Origin: Marinobacter maritimus
Lineage (GTDB): Bacteria; Pseudomonadota; Gammaproteobacteria; Pseudomonadales; Oleiphilaceae
NCBI RefSeq assembly: GCF_007671675.1
Contig: NZ_VCGW01000001.1
Coordinates: forward strand, 806,001 to 870,000
Direction: 5' to 3'
DNA length: 64,000 nucleotides
Shown piece by piece: positions 37,226-45,922 of the stretch (positions are counted from its first letter, which is position 1; each line of letters starts with the position of its first letter). A program made the position numbers and the translations under genes. A model generated the notes under the pieces. The model was not told the DNA's origin. It did no database searches and saw only the letters and a list, made by a program, of their open reading frames with translations.

Positions 37226-37939
37226 ATGGAAAAACGCGAAGAACTCTACGCAGGCAAGGCCAAATCCGTGTTCCGTACCGACGATCCGGATCGCTTTGTT
37301 CTGGTCTTCCGGGACGATACCTCAGCGTTTGATGGTGAAAAGAAAGAGCAACTCAGCCGCAAGGGCATGGTTAACAATCGCTTTAACGCATTCATCATGG
37401 AGAAGCTTGAAGCCGCCGGTGTGCCAACACATTTTGAAGGCTTGCTTTCCGGCACTGAAACCTTGGTGAAAAAGCTGGATATGATTCCCGTAGAGTGCGT
37501 GGTGCGAAATGTCTCTGCGGGCAGTCTTTGCCGCCGCCTTGGTGTGGAAGAGGGGCAGGAGCTGACTCCGCCAACCTATGAGCTGTTTCTGAAAAACGAT
37601 GCTCTGCACGACCCAATGGTGAATGAGTCTCTGGCCATCACGTTCAACTGGGCAAGCGAGACCGAGCTTGCGCAGATGAAAGAGCTCACTTACACAGTCA
37701 ATGGTGTACTGAAAAACCTGTTTGATGAAGCTGGGATGCTGTTGGTGGATTACAAACTGGAGTTCGGTCGCAGCGGCACGGATATTGTACTGGGCGATGA
37801 ATTCAGCCCGGACGGCTGCCGTATATGGGATAAAGAGACCCGTAAGAAGATGGACAAGGATCGCTTCCGCCAAGGACTGGGCGACGTCATCGAAACCTAC
37901 GAGGAAGTTGGCCGCCGCCTTGGTATCAACTTCGACTGA
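37226..37939 (+). CDS. purC: SAICAR synthetase PurC
   Basis: Phosphoribosylaminoimidazole-succinocarboxamide synthase of purine synthesis: ATP-dependent addition of aspartate to CAIR. The 237-residue protein carries the family segments [44 protein letters not shown] and [12 protein letters not shown]. The dapA-bamC-purC order is seen in many gammaproteobacteria. Confidence 0.95.
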   Translation: MEKREELYAGKAKSVFRTDDPDRFVLVFRDDTSAFDGEKKEQLSRKGMVNNRFNAFIMEKLEAAGVPTHFEGLLSGTETLVKKLDMIPVECVVRNVSAGSLCRRLGVEEGQELTPPTYELFLKNDALHDPMVNESLAITFNWASETELAQMKELTYTVNGVLKNLFDEAGMLLVDYKLEFGRSGTDIVLGDEFSPDGCRIWDKETRKKMDKDRFRQGLGDVIETYEEVGRRLGINFD

Positions 37940-37984
37940 TTCCAGACGATAAATCCAAACAGACAATAACGATACAGGTGCACT

Positions 37985-38719
37985 ATGCGTAAACTGACAC
38001 TTGCGGTAGGCAGTTCTCTTGTTCTGGCAGTACCTCTGGCTCAAGCCGACGTGGTGGGCCTGGGCGCCAGCGTGAGCTACTGGGATTCTGATTTAACCGG
38101 AACTGCATCGTCTGGCAGCAGCCAGGTTGATGTAGACAATGAACTGCAAATGAAAGAAGACGGCAACGCAAATGCCAGCATCTACCTTGAGCACCCGGTA
38201 CCTGTGTTGCCTAATGTACGTCTGGCTTATACGCTGGTTCAGCAGAGTGGTAAAGGGACGCTTACCAATTCCTATATTAACATTGGTGCGGGTGCACCAG
38301 TGCGGTCAGATCTGGATCTGGAGCAACTGGATCTCACTTTATACTACGAGGTTCTCGACAACTGGGTAAATCTTGATCTGGGCTTGACCGTGCGGGACTT
38401 CTCGGGTGAGCTGGTGGTACAGAACATTGCGAACACCACCCAGGTAAGCCGCACCGAGGCCGATGGTGTGTTGCCCATGGGCTATCTCGCAGCCCGCTTT
38501 GATCTGCCGCTGACCGGTGCAGCCGTTGGTGCTGAAGGCAACTTCATCAGCTTTGATGGCGACTCCATGCGCGACTTCAACGTATACGGCCAGTACAGCA
38601 TTTCATTGCTGCAACTGCGCGCAGGTTACCGCCAGATCGCGATAGATTATGAAGACGGCGACGACGTTTTCGATGTGAAAATCGACGGGCCTTTCATCAG
38701 TGCGGGCGTCACGTTCTAA
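37985..38719 (+). CDS. Outer-membrane beta-barrel protein (TIGR04219-like)
   Basis: A 244-residue exported protein with a signal peptide ending LAQA (about residue 21). The rest alternates polar and hydrophobic strands, closing with FISAGVTF, whose terminal aromatic residue is typical of outer-membrane barrels. It resembles the TIGR04219 family of small barrels, whose role is unknown. It lies 45 bases after purC and probably has its own expression. Confidence 0.7.
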   Translation: MRKLTLAVGSSLVLAVPLAQADVVGLGASVSYWDSDLTGTASSGSSQVDVDNELQMKEDGNANASIYLEHPVPVLPNVRLAYTLVQQSGKGTLTNSYINIGAGAPVRSDLDLEQLDLTLYYEVLDNWVNLDLGLTVRDFSGELVVQNIANTTQVSRTEADGVLPMGYLAARFDLPLTGAAVGAEGNFISFDGDSMRDFNVYGQYSISLLQLRAGYRQIAIDYEDGDDVFDVKIDGPFISAGVTF

Positions 38720-38754
38720 AGCTGGTAAATGCGGTTTAAAAAGGAGCGAAAGAC

Positions 38755-39762
38755 TTGAAGATTCTGGTAACGGGCACCGCTGGGTTCATCGGCGCGCAAC
38801 TTGCGCATCGGTTACTGGAGCGGGGAAACGAAGTCATCGGCGTTGACAACGTCAACGATTATTACGATGTCAGTCTCAAGGAAGCCCGTTTAGCACGTCT
38901 CACCGGATACCCCGGTTTCACCGAAGTGCGCCAGGACATCGCAGACCGATCTGTGATGGCAGATATCTTTGCTATGCACCGCCCTGAACGAGTTGTGCAC
39001 CTTGCCGCCCAGGCAGGTGTGCGATACTCGCTTGAAAACCCTAACGCGTATGTGGACGCCAACCTTGTTGGCTTCATGAACATTCTGGAGGGCTGCCGCC
39101 ACAACGATGTGAAGCATCTGGTTTTTGCATCAAGCAGTTCCGTGTATGGCGCGAACGAGGCCATGCCATTTTCTGTCCATGATAACGTTGACCATCCCCT
39201 GAGCTTGTATGCGGCCTCAAAAAAAGCCAACGAGCTGATGGCCCACTCATACGCCCATCTATATGATTTGCCCATCACCGGCCTGCGGTTCTTTACGGTA
39301 TATGGCCCCTGGGGCCGCCCGGATATGGCACCGTTTATCTTTACTAAAAAGATTCTCGCGGGTGAGCCAATCGATGTGTTCAACCATGGCCATCACAAGC
39401 GTGATTTCACCTACATCGACGATATTGTGGAAGGCGTTGTTCGCACGCTTGACCAAATTGCCCAGCCCAACAACGACTGGAGCGGACAAGCCCCTGATCC
39501 TGGTACGAGCAAGGCCCCATACCGCATCTACAACATTGGCAGTAACAACCCGGTTGAGCTGTCTCGCTTCATCGAAATAATTGAAGAGCGAACGGGTAAA
39601 ATAGCTCAGAAGAACCTGCTACCGATGCAGCCAGGTGACGTAATAGCCACCTACGCCGATGTCGATGACCTGATCAGCGACGTAGGCTACAAGCCGGCAA
39701 CCGGCGTGGAAGAGGGCATAGGTAACTTTGTCGACTGGTATCGGGAGTTTTACCGGGTTTAG
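38755..39762 (+). CDS. UDP-glucuronate 4-epimerase-like NAD-dependent epimerase
   Basis: Extended short-chain dehydrogenase of 335 residues that probably interconverts UDP-glucuronate and UDP-galacturonate. It has GTAGFIG at residues 7-13, [16 protein letters not shown] as catalytic Tyr-x3-Lys, and the [15 protein letters not shown] stretch typical of the GAE/CapI group. The start is a TTG at 38755 after AGGAG. Its substrate would be made by Ugd (1740-3080). Other nucleotide-sugar epimerases are possible. Confidence 0.87.
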   Translation: MKILVTGTAGFIGAQLAHRLLERGNEVIGVDNVNDYYDVSLKEARLARLTGYPGFTEVRQDIADRSVMADIFAMHRPERVVHLAAQAGVRYSLENPNAYVDANLVGFMNILEGCRHNDVKHLVFASSSSVYGANEAMPFSVHDNVDHPLSLYAASKKANELMAHSYAHLYDLPITGLRFFTVYGPWGRPDMAPFIFTKKILAGEPIDVFNHGHHKRDFTYIDDIVEGVVRTLDQIAQPNNDWSGQAPDPGTSKAPYRIYNIGSNNPVELSRFIEIIEERTGKIAQKNLLPMQPGDVIATYADVDDLISDVGYKPATGVEEGIGNFVDWYREFYRV

Positions 39763-39763
39763 C

Positions 39764-39799
39764 CTGAAGGCCAGCTGCGCACTGGCAGCCAGCCTTCGG
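39764..39799. terminator. Hairpin between convergent epimerase and Tic22-like genes
   Basis: CTGAAGGC (39764-39771) pairs with GCCTTCGG (39792-39799), with inner CTGC/GCAG pairing, in the 47-base gap where the two genes converge. No strong U-run, so a weak bidirectional terminator at best. Confidence 0.4.
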
Positions 39800-39809
39800 T
39801 GTTAGTCGA

Positions 39810-40490
39810 TCAATTTACGGGTGGAATCATGATTACACTCACCGGATCCAGCGCTCCGGTTTGCATGTCATTTACAACCGCGCTGAGTGGGTAGGCCTCC
39901 ACCTTAAAACTCCCTTCCATGTCAGGAAGCTGCTTCCCAAGTGCGTCTAGCGCCGCTTCTATTCTGTGAAACTCCAGAAATAGCGGGACCGCCAATGTAC
40001 CGTCGGATTGCTTCACGGTCATTACCTCGCCGGAATTCTTGTGCTTGGCAATGAAAATCGGTACCTCAGAAAAACTTTTACCGTTTGATACGCGCTGTGC
40101 TGCCGCCCGTTGCGTCGGGTTGGCGACGAGACCATAGCTGACGCCCTTATTGCCTTTATTCAATTCTCCGCTGTACAAAATCCCCAGCTCCGCACGCTCA
40201 ACCTTCAAAGCCTTCGCACCCTCGCGCTCAAGTTCGGCTCTGGCGATGTTGGCTTCCTCTGAGTACAGAAAAACCGGTACAAAGTCTGTCTGTTGTTTTG
40301 CGCCAACAGCCGGTGCGGTACCCGATGCCGTAGTAACGAAATAAACAGGCACGGCGTTGAGCGCATTGATAACAGCCGCTTTGTCTGAGGGTTGCGCATT
40401 CGCTGTGAACGCCATCAAAAAGCACAAGCCGGCGAACAGGCTCTGGCGCACCGTCGCCGTATTAAAACCCTTCAATCCGTTTGGTGTCAT
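39810..40490 (-). CDS. Exported Tic22-like family protein
   Basis: A 226-residue protein with a signal peptide ending TANAQ (about residue 33). The mature part has two related halves, each opening with a VPVYFVTT or VPVFLYSE type strand followed by helices, which is reminiscent of the Tic22 fold of periplasmic chaperones in cyanobacteria and plastids. The assignment rests on pattern resemblance only. Start at 40490 so that the signal peptide is at the N-terminus. Its role here is unknown. Confidence 0.55.
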   Translation of the reverse strand: MTPNGLKGFNTATVRQSLFAGLCFLMAFTANAQPSDKAAVINALNAVPVYFVTTASGTAPAVGAKQQTDFVPVFLYSEEANIARAELEREGAKALKVERAELGILYSGELNKGNKGVSYGLVANPTQRAAAQRVSNGKSFSEVPIFIAKHKNSGEVMTVKQSDGTLAVPLFLEFHRIEAALDALGKQLPDMEGSFKVEAYPLSAVVNDMQTGALDPVSVIMIPPVN

Positions 40491-40762
40491 CCCACTATCC
40501 TCGACAGGGTAAATGTAAAAAAGATACACAAGGTTTATAGCAATGAATACCCAGTGCTGAAAGAAGACAAAGTGAAAGTATCCATTTGTGCCGAAGTTTT
40601 TTACGACTCGTTGCGGGTGTGAGCAGTATTTCTTAATGTGACGTATTGTAACAATATGTTATTAAAGCGAAATGAACAGTTTGGCTTATGAATTGCTCAG
40701 CTATGTCAGCGCTGATCATGGGTCGCTGCTTAAAAAATCAGGGTTTTATCAAGGGGAATGAG

Positions 40763-41542
40763 ATGAAAACCACAAAACTATTGAAGAGCATGTTGTTGTC
40801 TGCGGTCTTCGTGACCACTCAAGCCATCGCTGCCCCGATGGCGGTGGACCTGGAGCTGGTACTCGCTGTGGATGTGTCTGGCAGTGTCGATGGTAATGAA
40901 TACAGTGGCCAGAGAAATGGTTACATTTCAGCATTCAACGATGCCGCAGTGCAAAGCGCTATGTTTAGTACCGACAATGGTCGGCTGGGCAAGATAGCGG
41001 TTACCTACGTTGAATGGGACAACGGCCAGACTACACAGGTTGGATGGACACTGATTAGCGACGCAGCAGAGGCAGCGGCTTTCGCTACGGCAATTGGCAG
41101 CACCACGCGTTCCGGAAGTGCTTCAACCGGGATAGGTAATGCAGTTGCATACTCGAGCGGGCTTTTCAGCTTTAATGACCCTGGCAACGCAGCGTTCGAG
41201 GGTGCCCGTCAGGTGATCGATGTTTCCGGTGATGGGACAAATAATACTGGGATTGCACCGGCGACTGCCAGAGATGCGGCGCTTCTTGCAGGCGTGGATG
41301 CGATCAATGGGATTGCCATTGGTAACGAATTCCTCCGCACCTATTATGAAAATAACGTGATCGGTGGAGCGGATTCCTTTGCGCTGTTGGCAACAGACTT
41401 TGAAGACTCTTTCACCGCCGGTATCAGGCAAAAACTGTTTCAGGAAATCACGGGCACACCGGTTCCCGAGCCCGCTACCCTCGGCTTACTGGGCCTGGGC
41501 ATGATGGGTCTGTTTCTGCGCCGCCGGAAAATGGCTGCCTGA
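40763..41542 (+). CDS. DUF1194 / von Willebrand A-like protein with PEP-CTERM sorting signal
   Basis: Secreted protein of 259 residues. Signal peptide about 1-24 (ending AIAA), a von Willebrand A-like domain with the metal-site motif DVSGS, and RQVIDVSGDGTNN in the middle as in DUF1194 proteins. The C-terminus is a textbook PEP-CTERM signal: VPEPATLGLLGLGMMG followed by RRRK, the site processed by exosortase. GGGG precedes the ATG at 40763. No exosortase gene lies in the window. Confidence 0.85.
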   Translation: MKTTKLLKSMLLSAVFVTTQAIAAPMAVDLELVLAVDVSGSVDGNEYSGQRNGYISAFNDAAVQSAMFSTDNGRLGKIAVTYVEWDNGQTTQVGWTLISDAAEAAAFATAIGSTTRSGSASTGIGNAVAYSSGLFSFNDPGNAAFEGARQVIDVSGDGTNNTGIAPATARDAALLAGVDAINGIAIGNEFLRTYYENNVIGGADSFALLATDFEDSFTAGIRQKLFQEITGTPVPEPATLGLLGLGMMGLFLRRRKMAA

Positions 41543-41561
41543 CAGCCAGATATCTGCTTTT

Positions 41562-41600
41562 AAAAACCGCTGCGGGCTTCTAGCCCCAGCGGTTTTGTTA
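41562..41600. terminator. Terminator after the PEP-CTERM gene
   Basis: AAAACCGCTG (41563-41572) pairs with CAGCGGTTTT (41587-41596), with inner GGGC/GCCC pairs. The T-rich end faces the + strand and the A-rich start makes it work in the other direction too, for the convergent glutaredoxin gene ending at 41638. Confidence 0.75.
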
Positions 41601-41637
41601 ATTTTATGGATACTCTTTTGTATCGACAACTCGAATA

Positions 41638-42033
41638 TCAAATAGTCTGTCCAAACCGTTTTTCCAGCCAGGCATTAATATCAGCAGATTCATACATCCA
41701 TTGCTCGCTGCCGTCCTCATTTGTTATCCGTAAACAGGGAACCTTCACATTGCCTCCACCCTGTTCCAGCTCGGTGCGATGGGAGGGGTTATGTTGGGCA
41801 TCCCGCTTTTCAATATTCAGGTTAAGCCGTGCAATCTGCTTGCGCACTTTGACGCAGAATGGGCAGGTCTTGAACTGATACAGCGCCAGCTTTTCACATG
41901 CAGAATCGACTTGTTTTTGCTCTTCTGCACTGCGCTCCAACGGCTTTCCTCCGCCAAGCTTTTCGCCCAACAGAACAAAAGGGGTCAGGATAAGACGTAA
42001 GGTTCGGAAAAAATAACGGATAACCATTCGCAT
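41638..42033 (-). CDS. Membrane-anchored glutaredoxin-family protein
   Basis: A 131-residue protein with a hydrophobic N-terminal stretch (about 4-22) that should anchor it in the membrane, followed by a glutaredoxin fold with the dithiol CPFC at residues 57-60 and VPCLRI as the cis-Pro loop. The ATG at 42033 has AAAGG 8 bases upstream; a longer frame reaches 42084. The partner is unknown. It is divergent from the cytochrome b gene. Confidence 0.75.
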   Translation of the reverse strand: MRMVIRYFFRTLRLILTPFVLLGEKLGGGKPLERSAEEQKQVDSACEKLALYQFKTCPFCVKVRKQIARLNLNIEKRDAQHNPSHRTELEQGGGNVKVPCLRITNEDGSEQWMYESADINAWLEKRFGQTI

Positions 42034-42142
42034 TGAATAAACCTTTAATTTGGTACATGAACTCCGAGGCGCAGTATAAAGCAAAACGGTTAGAGTTCGG
42101 GTAATCTGCCACGGTGGATACGTGCTTTAAAAGGAACCTAAA

Positions 42143-42826
42143 ATGAAGTTTATTTCCCTGTGGGATTTGCCCACACGGTTGTTTCACTGGTTGTTGGTGC
42201 TTGCTGTATCGGGCTCGCTGATAACGGTAAACCTCGGTGGCACCTGGATGCTGTGGCACGAGCGCTTCGGCCTCACCATCGTGAGTCTGATCAGCTTTCG
42301 ACTGGTATGGGGTTTTGTTGGCTCTACTTATGCGCGTTTTCCGCAATTTATCCCTGGGCCAACACGAATATCTGCTTATCTGAAAGGCGATTGGCAAGGT
42401 TTGGGGCACAACCCTCTGGGTGCTTTATCAGTACTGGCCATGCTGGGCTTGCTGGGTTTCCAGGCGGTTACAGGGTTGTTTGCGACTGACGCTATCGCCT
42501 TTAATGGGCCACTTTACCGTGCGGTCTCGTCAGACTGGAACGACACGATCACATCCTGGCATAAACTGACAGAGTGGTTTATTTACGGTTTGATCGGTTT
42601 GCACATTGCCAGTGTGGTCTTTTACACACTGGTAAAGAAAAACAATCTGATTACCCCAATGGTTAGCGGGCGCAAACAGGTAAATGAAAGCACGGACGAT
42701 CAGCGAAAAGGTGGCGGCCTGATAGCTCTCATTGTCGCGTTGGGGGTAGCAGGGTTCGCTGTGTGGGTGGCGAACGGGGGGCTTCTGCCTCCTCCGCCTC
42801 CGCCTCCGCCCGATCTGGGCTGGTAA
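42143..42826 (+). CDS. Cytochrome b561-type membrane protein
   Basis: A 227-residue di-haem membrane protein with about five hydrophobic segments and His residues in WDLPTRLFHW, LWHERFG, SWHKLTEW and GLHIAS that can ligate haem. It matches the cytochrome b/b6-like family often paired with soluble c-type cytochromes. A final extra segment (residues 192-212) ends in a tail of eight prolines. The gene next to it encodes a cytochrome c-prime, in convergent orientation, and may be its redox partner. Confidence 0.82.
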   Translation: MKFISLWDLPTRLFHWLLVLAVSGSLITVNLGGTWMLWHERFGLTIVSLISFRLVWGFVGSTYARFPQFIPGPTRISAYLKGDWQGLGHNPLGALSVLAMLGLLGFQAVTGLFATDAIAFNGPLYRAVSSDWNDTITSWHKLTEWFIYGLIGLHIASVVFYTLVKKNNLITPMVSGRKQVNESTDDQRKGGGLIALIVALGVAGFAVWVANGGLLPPPPPPPPDLGW

Positions 42827-42857
42827 GCGGCGGAGGCGCAGGCTTTATCTGTAAGGC

Positions 42858-43325
42858 TTACTCGGCGCGGAAAGCGTCGTGGCATGCCTTGCAGGACTTG
42901 CCTACTTCGCTGAACTGAGCGGCCAGCGCGGCTTTGTCACCTCCGTTGGCGGCGACTTCCTGAAGCTTGGTGGCGGCCTGGGCAAAGCCGATCGCGACTT
43001 CACGGGCTTTTTCCGGCTTGTCGAAAAACTCGGGTTTCAGTCTGGTGTCGTCGTTTTTGTCCATTGCCGTACCAGGACCGAAGAGGGCGCCTAAACCGGA
43101 GTTGGCTACGGACGCAATGGCGTTGGCAGCGGCCAGCATTTGTTGCTCATTGTAGGCGACATCGCCATCGATGGCCTGGGACTTGATCTTGCCCATGTTC
43201 CATGCAGCAAACGTAAACGCGCTCTGCCGGGTGTTGATCTGGTCTTCGACGTCCATCTGAGCCACAACGGGTGCTGCGGTTACAAGGCTCAATGCCAAGG
43301 CTAGATAAAATCCTGATTTACGCAT
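42858..43325 (-). CDS. Cytochrome c-prime (class II c-type cytochrome)
   Basis: Periplasmic four-helix haem protein of 155 residues. The signal peptide ends VVAQ (about 22). The haem-binding motif CKACH lies at the extreme C-terminus (about 145-149), the hallmark of class II cytochromes, with the conserved Arg/Gln-Ser-Ala-Phe segment early in the mature protein. It may handle nitric oxide or transfer electrons to the neighbouring cytochrome b. Confidence 0.88.
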   Translation of the reverse strand: MRKSGFYLALALSLVTAAPVVAQMDVEDQINTRQSAFTFAAWNMGKIKSQAIDGDVAYNEQQMLAAANAIASVANSGLGALFGPGTAMDKNDDTRLKPEFFDKPEKAREVAIGFAQAATKLQEVAANGGDKAALAAQFSEVGKSCKACHDAFRAE

Positions 43326-43525
43326 GGTATTTCTCTCTCATTTATGAAAACCAAAGTGATGTCATCATATGAATGATTCCACAGATATCACGGGTTTTAA
43401 ATCGAAATACCGTAAAGTCCAAGTAAAGGTATAGAGCGTCTATGCCTGAACCTGCACGCTAGACAGAGGTTGCATTCGGCTCAAACAGGCATGAACGTTA
43501 AGGCTGGGGGGCATTCTGGAGGCAC

Positions 43526-43567
43526 AAAAAAAGCCAGCTCTCACGGATCACGTAAGTAACTGACTTT
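43526..43567 (-). terminator. Terminator after tRNA-Val
   Basis: On the minus strand AAAGTCAG pairs with CTGGCTTT (one G-U pair) around an inner partly paired loop, followed by a run of seven T. It lies 12 bases past the tRNA 3' end. Confidence 0.65.
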
Positions 43568-43578
43568 CTTGGCAGAAT

Positions 43579-43655
<77 letters not shown>

Positions 43656-43699
43656 GTGTTCTGCAACGGGGCGAAATATACTGATTCTCCCGTATCTGG

Positions 43700-44659
43700 T
43701 CAACCTATTTTAGCCGGTTTCTCTTTTCTTAGTGCGGCCCTGAGGGTTTTGCTCAGGGAGCTCCAGCGGTTAACAATCAATGCCGCGAAGATTAACCCGC
43801 AACCGGCGAGCTGGGTTGAGGTCATGGTTTCATCAAACCATCCGGCTGCGAACAGGGATACCCAAACCGGTTCCAGCACCAGAATAACGGCACCGTGGCT
43901 GTGAGTGGACAGGCTTTGTGCATATGTTTGCACCAGAAAACGCCCAGCCGTTCCAACGATAGCGCTGGCGAGAACCCACCAGATTAAAAGTGGCGGAGGG
44001 GTGCCGAACGTCGGCAGCCAAGGCTCCATAAGCAGTGATTCAGCCAGGGTCACCATTCCCACGGTAAGCAACGCTATGGCAGTGAGGGGCAGGGCCGGGA
44101 TGCGATGCTTTTCGATGGTTTCACCCTGGCGGTTGATGACCGTGCGTTGATTTGCCGCCCGGGTGTTAAGCGTGAAATACAGCGCAAAAATTGTTGCAGC
44201 CACCGCGAAGAACATCTGACCGGCTTCAGGCTGAAAACCGTTACGAAGGGAGAGAAGAGCCAGCCCGGCGACTGCGACGGGAATGGCAAACCAGGTGCTT
44301 GCAGGTTGCGCCTCCTTGAACACAAGGCGGGCGATAACAGGAACAATAACTACGCCCAGGCTGGTAATGAAAGCCCCTTCACCCATGCTGGAGGCATGGA
44401 ACAGGCCCATGACCCAGAAACTCATGGCCACACCAAATACCAGCCCAACACCCACTCCGCGCTTGATCTGATCCCGGCTCAGCCGGGACAGTGGTTTCCA
44501 GGCGAACACCGCAAGAAAACCGCCTGCAATCAGGAACCGCACGGCCATAAACAATAACGGTGGCATGAGCAATATGGCTTCTTTGGAAAAGATCCAGCTT
44601 ACAGCGGCAAGCAGAGTAACCGTGACGAGTAGAAGATCGGATTTTTGAGCGTCGGACAT
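43700..44659 (-). CDS. EamA/DMT-superfamily transporter
   Basis: Inner-membrane protein of 319 residues with ten hydrophobic helices in two repeats of five, each repeat an EamA domain. The RFLIAGGFLA segment near the start and VILVLEPVWVSLFAAGWFDE near the end are typical of the family. The substrate is unknown; relatives export amino acids or other metabolites. The ATG at 44659 opens into the first helix; a longer frame reaches 44725. Confidence 0.85.
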   Translation of the reverse strand: MSDAQKSDLLLVTVTLLAAVSWIFSKEAILLMPPLLFMAVRFLIAGGFLAVFAWKPLSRLSRDQIKRGVGVGLVFGVAMSFWVMGLFHASSMGEGAFITSLGVVIVPVIARLVFKEAQPASTWFAIPVAVAGLALLSLRNGFQPEAGQMFFAVAATIFALYFTLNTRAANQRTVINRQGETIEKHRIPALPLTAIALLTVGMVTLAESLLMEPWLPTFGTPPPLLIWWVLASAIVGTAGRFLVQTYAQSLSTHSHGAVILVLEPVWVSLFAAGWFDETMTSTQLAGCGLIFAALIVNRWSSLSKTLRAALRKEKPAKIG

Positions 44660-44741
44660 GGTGTGGGGAGCAACAGAGTTAGGGTAGGGTGCCACCAGAG
44701 CTACAGAAGTGACGTGTCCCAACAATGTATAGTTTGCGAAG

Positions 44742-44771
44742 TAAAAAAGAAAGGAGGCTCATCCGTGAGCC
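44742..44771 (-). terminator. Terminator after the lipase gene
   Basis: On the minus strand GGCTCA-CGGA-TGAGCC forms a 6-bp stem with a 4-base loop, followed by a T-rich run. It lies 27 bases beyond the lipase stop. Confidence 0.7.
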
Positions 44772-44797
44772 CGCCCGAATCCAGGTTCCGATAGCTG

Positions 44798-45886
44798 TTA
44801 ATTGTTAAGCGTAGAATACACCAGAGTAGACATGTCGGTCTGATCTGAGCCTGGCACCTCGATATACCGGTCTTTGGAGCCCCAGAGCTTCCACCAGGGG
44901 CGTTTGCTGTAGCTTCTGCTGGCGAAGTCTACCTGCAGGCTGTTCAGGGTCGTGTTGTTCACCACCGGTACCGAGATGTTACCGGTTTCCGAGCCCAATA
45001 CACCGCTATGGGTAACACCCTCACTCATCAGTATCGGGTAGTGGTTGTAGTAAAGGCCGGCGGGGCCATTCTGGCTGGTTACCTTACCAGCAAGGCTGAG
45101 GTTGCCGGAGCAGGAATCGATACCCTGAGCTGAGGTTGCGCCACAGGATGAATGCGCCGGTACAACGCCGTCATCTTTACCGGAGATGAAGGGCTTGGTG
45201 ATGCCGGCGTAGGGTGAGCCGCCCGCAACGAACCTAAGGCGCGGAATAGAGTTGGGGCTCAGAGCCAGGTTTCTGGCGGTGTTGGTTTGCAGGTCATTTA
45301 CCACGCCCAGCTTGCCCGGCTCAGGCTCTATGCCTGTGAAAGCCTGGACAGCAGCACGAAGAGGCCAGTTATACCAGGTCGGGTTATATGCAAGGCTCAG
45401 CGCCAGGTTTGCCAGGTCTGTGCCACCACCCGCCCCTGCATAGTCTATGGAGGCGAGGATTTTCAGCGGGGGCAAACCTTCGTTCTGCAACCAACGGGCC
45501 TGATTTTCCAGCAGATAGCGGGTGACCAGATCGCCCGTTGAGTGTGAAACCACTATGCAAAAATCGTTACACAGACCCTGCTGGCTGATTTCGCGGATCT
45601 GCTCATAGGCTCTTTGAGCAATGCTGCCTTCGATTCTGCCGTCGCTTGGCCAGTCAACACGGGCTTCCGAGCGGGATAGCCAGAATGTCTGCCAATAGTC
45701 CTCGCCAGCGTCCCTGATAGCCTGCAGGTTGGCGGGTGGCGTCTCAAGGTCTTCCATCTGGAAGCCGTGAACCAGAATCACATTGTGCCCGGCTAGCTGC
45801 GCTTGGGCGGGTCCGGCCATCATACTGCTGGTCAGCGCGGTGGCCAGCGCAATTTTACAGGCATATCGGGTCTTTCTTGTTGTCAT
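44798..45886 (-). CDS. Secreted lipase-like alpha/beta hydrolase
   Basis: A 362-residue exported hydrolase. Signal peptide about 1-30 ending AQAQ; strand-HGF oxyanion segment NVILVHGF (about 35-42); nucleophile elbow SHSTG with Ser116, in which Ser replaces the first Gly of the usual GxSxG, as in some triacylglycerol lipases. Candidate Asp and His partners are in GKDDGVVPAHS and EGVTHSG. GGAG stands 5 bases before the ATG. It lies 36 bases after an anchored protein gene with which it probably forms an operon. Confidence 0.78.
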   Translation of the reverse strand: MTTRKTRYACKIALATALTSSMMAGPAQAQLAGHNVILVHGFQMEDLETPPANLQAIRDAGEDYWQTFWLSRSEARVDWPSDGRIEGSIAQRAYEQIREISQQGLCNDFCIVVSHSTGDLVTRYLLENQARWLQNEGLPPLKILASIDYAGAGGGTDLANLALSLAYNPTWYNWPLRAAVQAFTGIEPEPGKLGVVNDLQTNTARNLALSPNSIPRLRFVAGGSPYAGITKPFISGKDDGVVPAHSSCGATSAQGIDSCSGNLSLAGKVTSQNGPAGLYYNHYPILMSEGVTHSGVLGSETGNISVPVVNNTTLNSLQVDFASRSYSKRPWWKLWGSKDRYIEVPGSDQTDMSTLVYSTLNN

Positions 45887-45922
45887 GATTGCTCCGTTTT
45901 GCATGATTGTTATTGTGGTACC

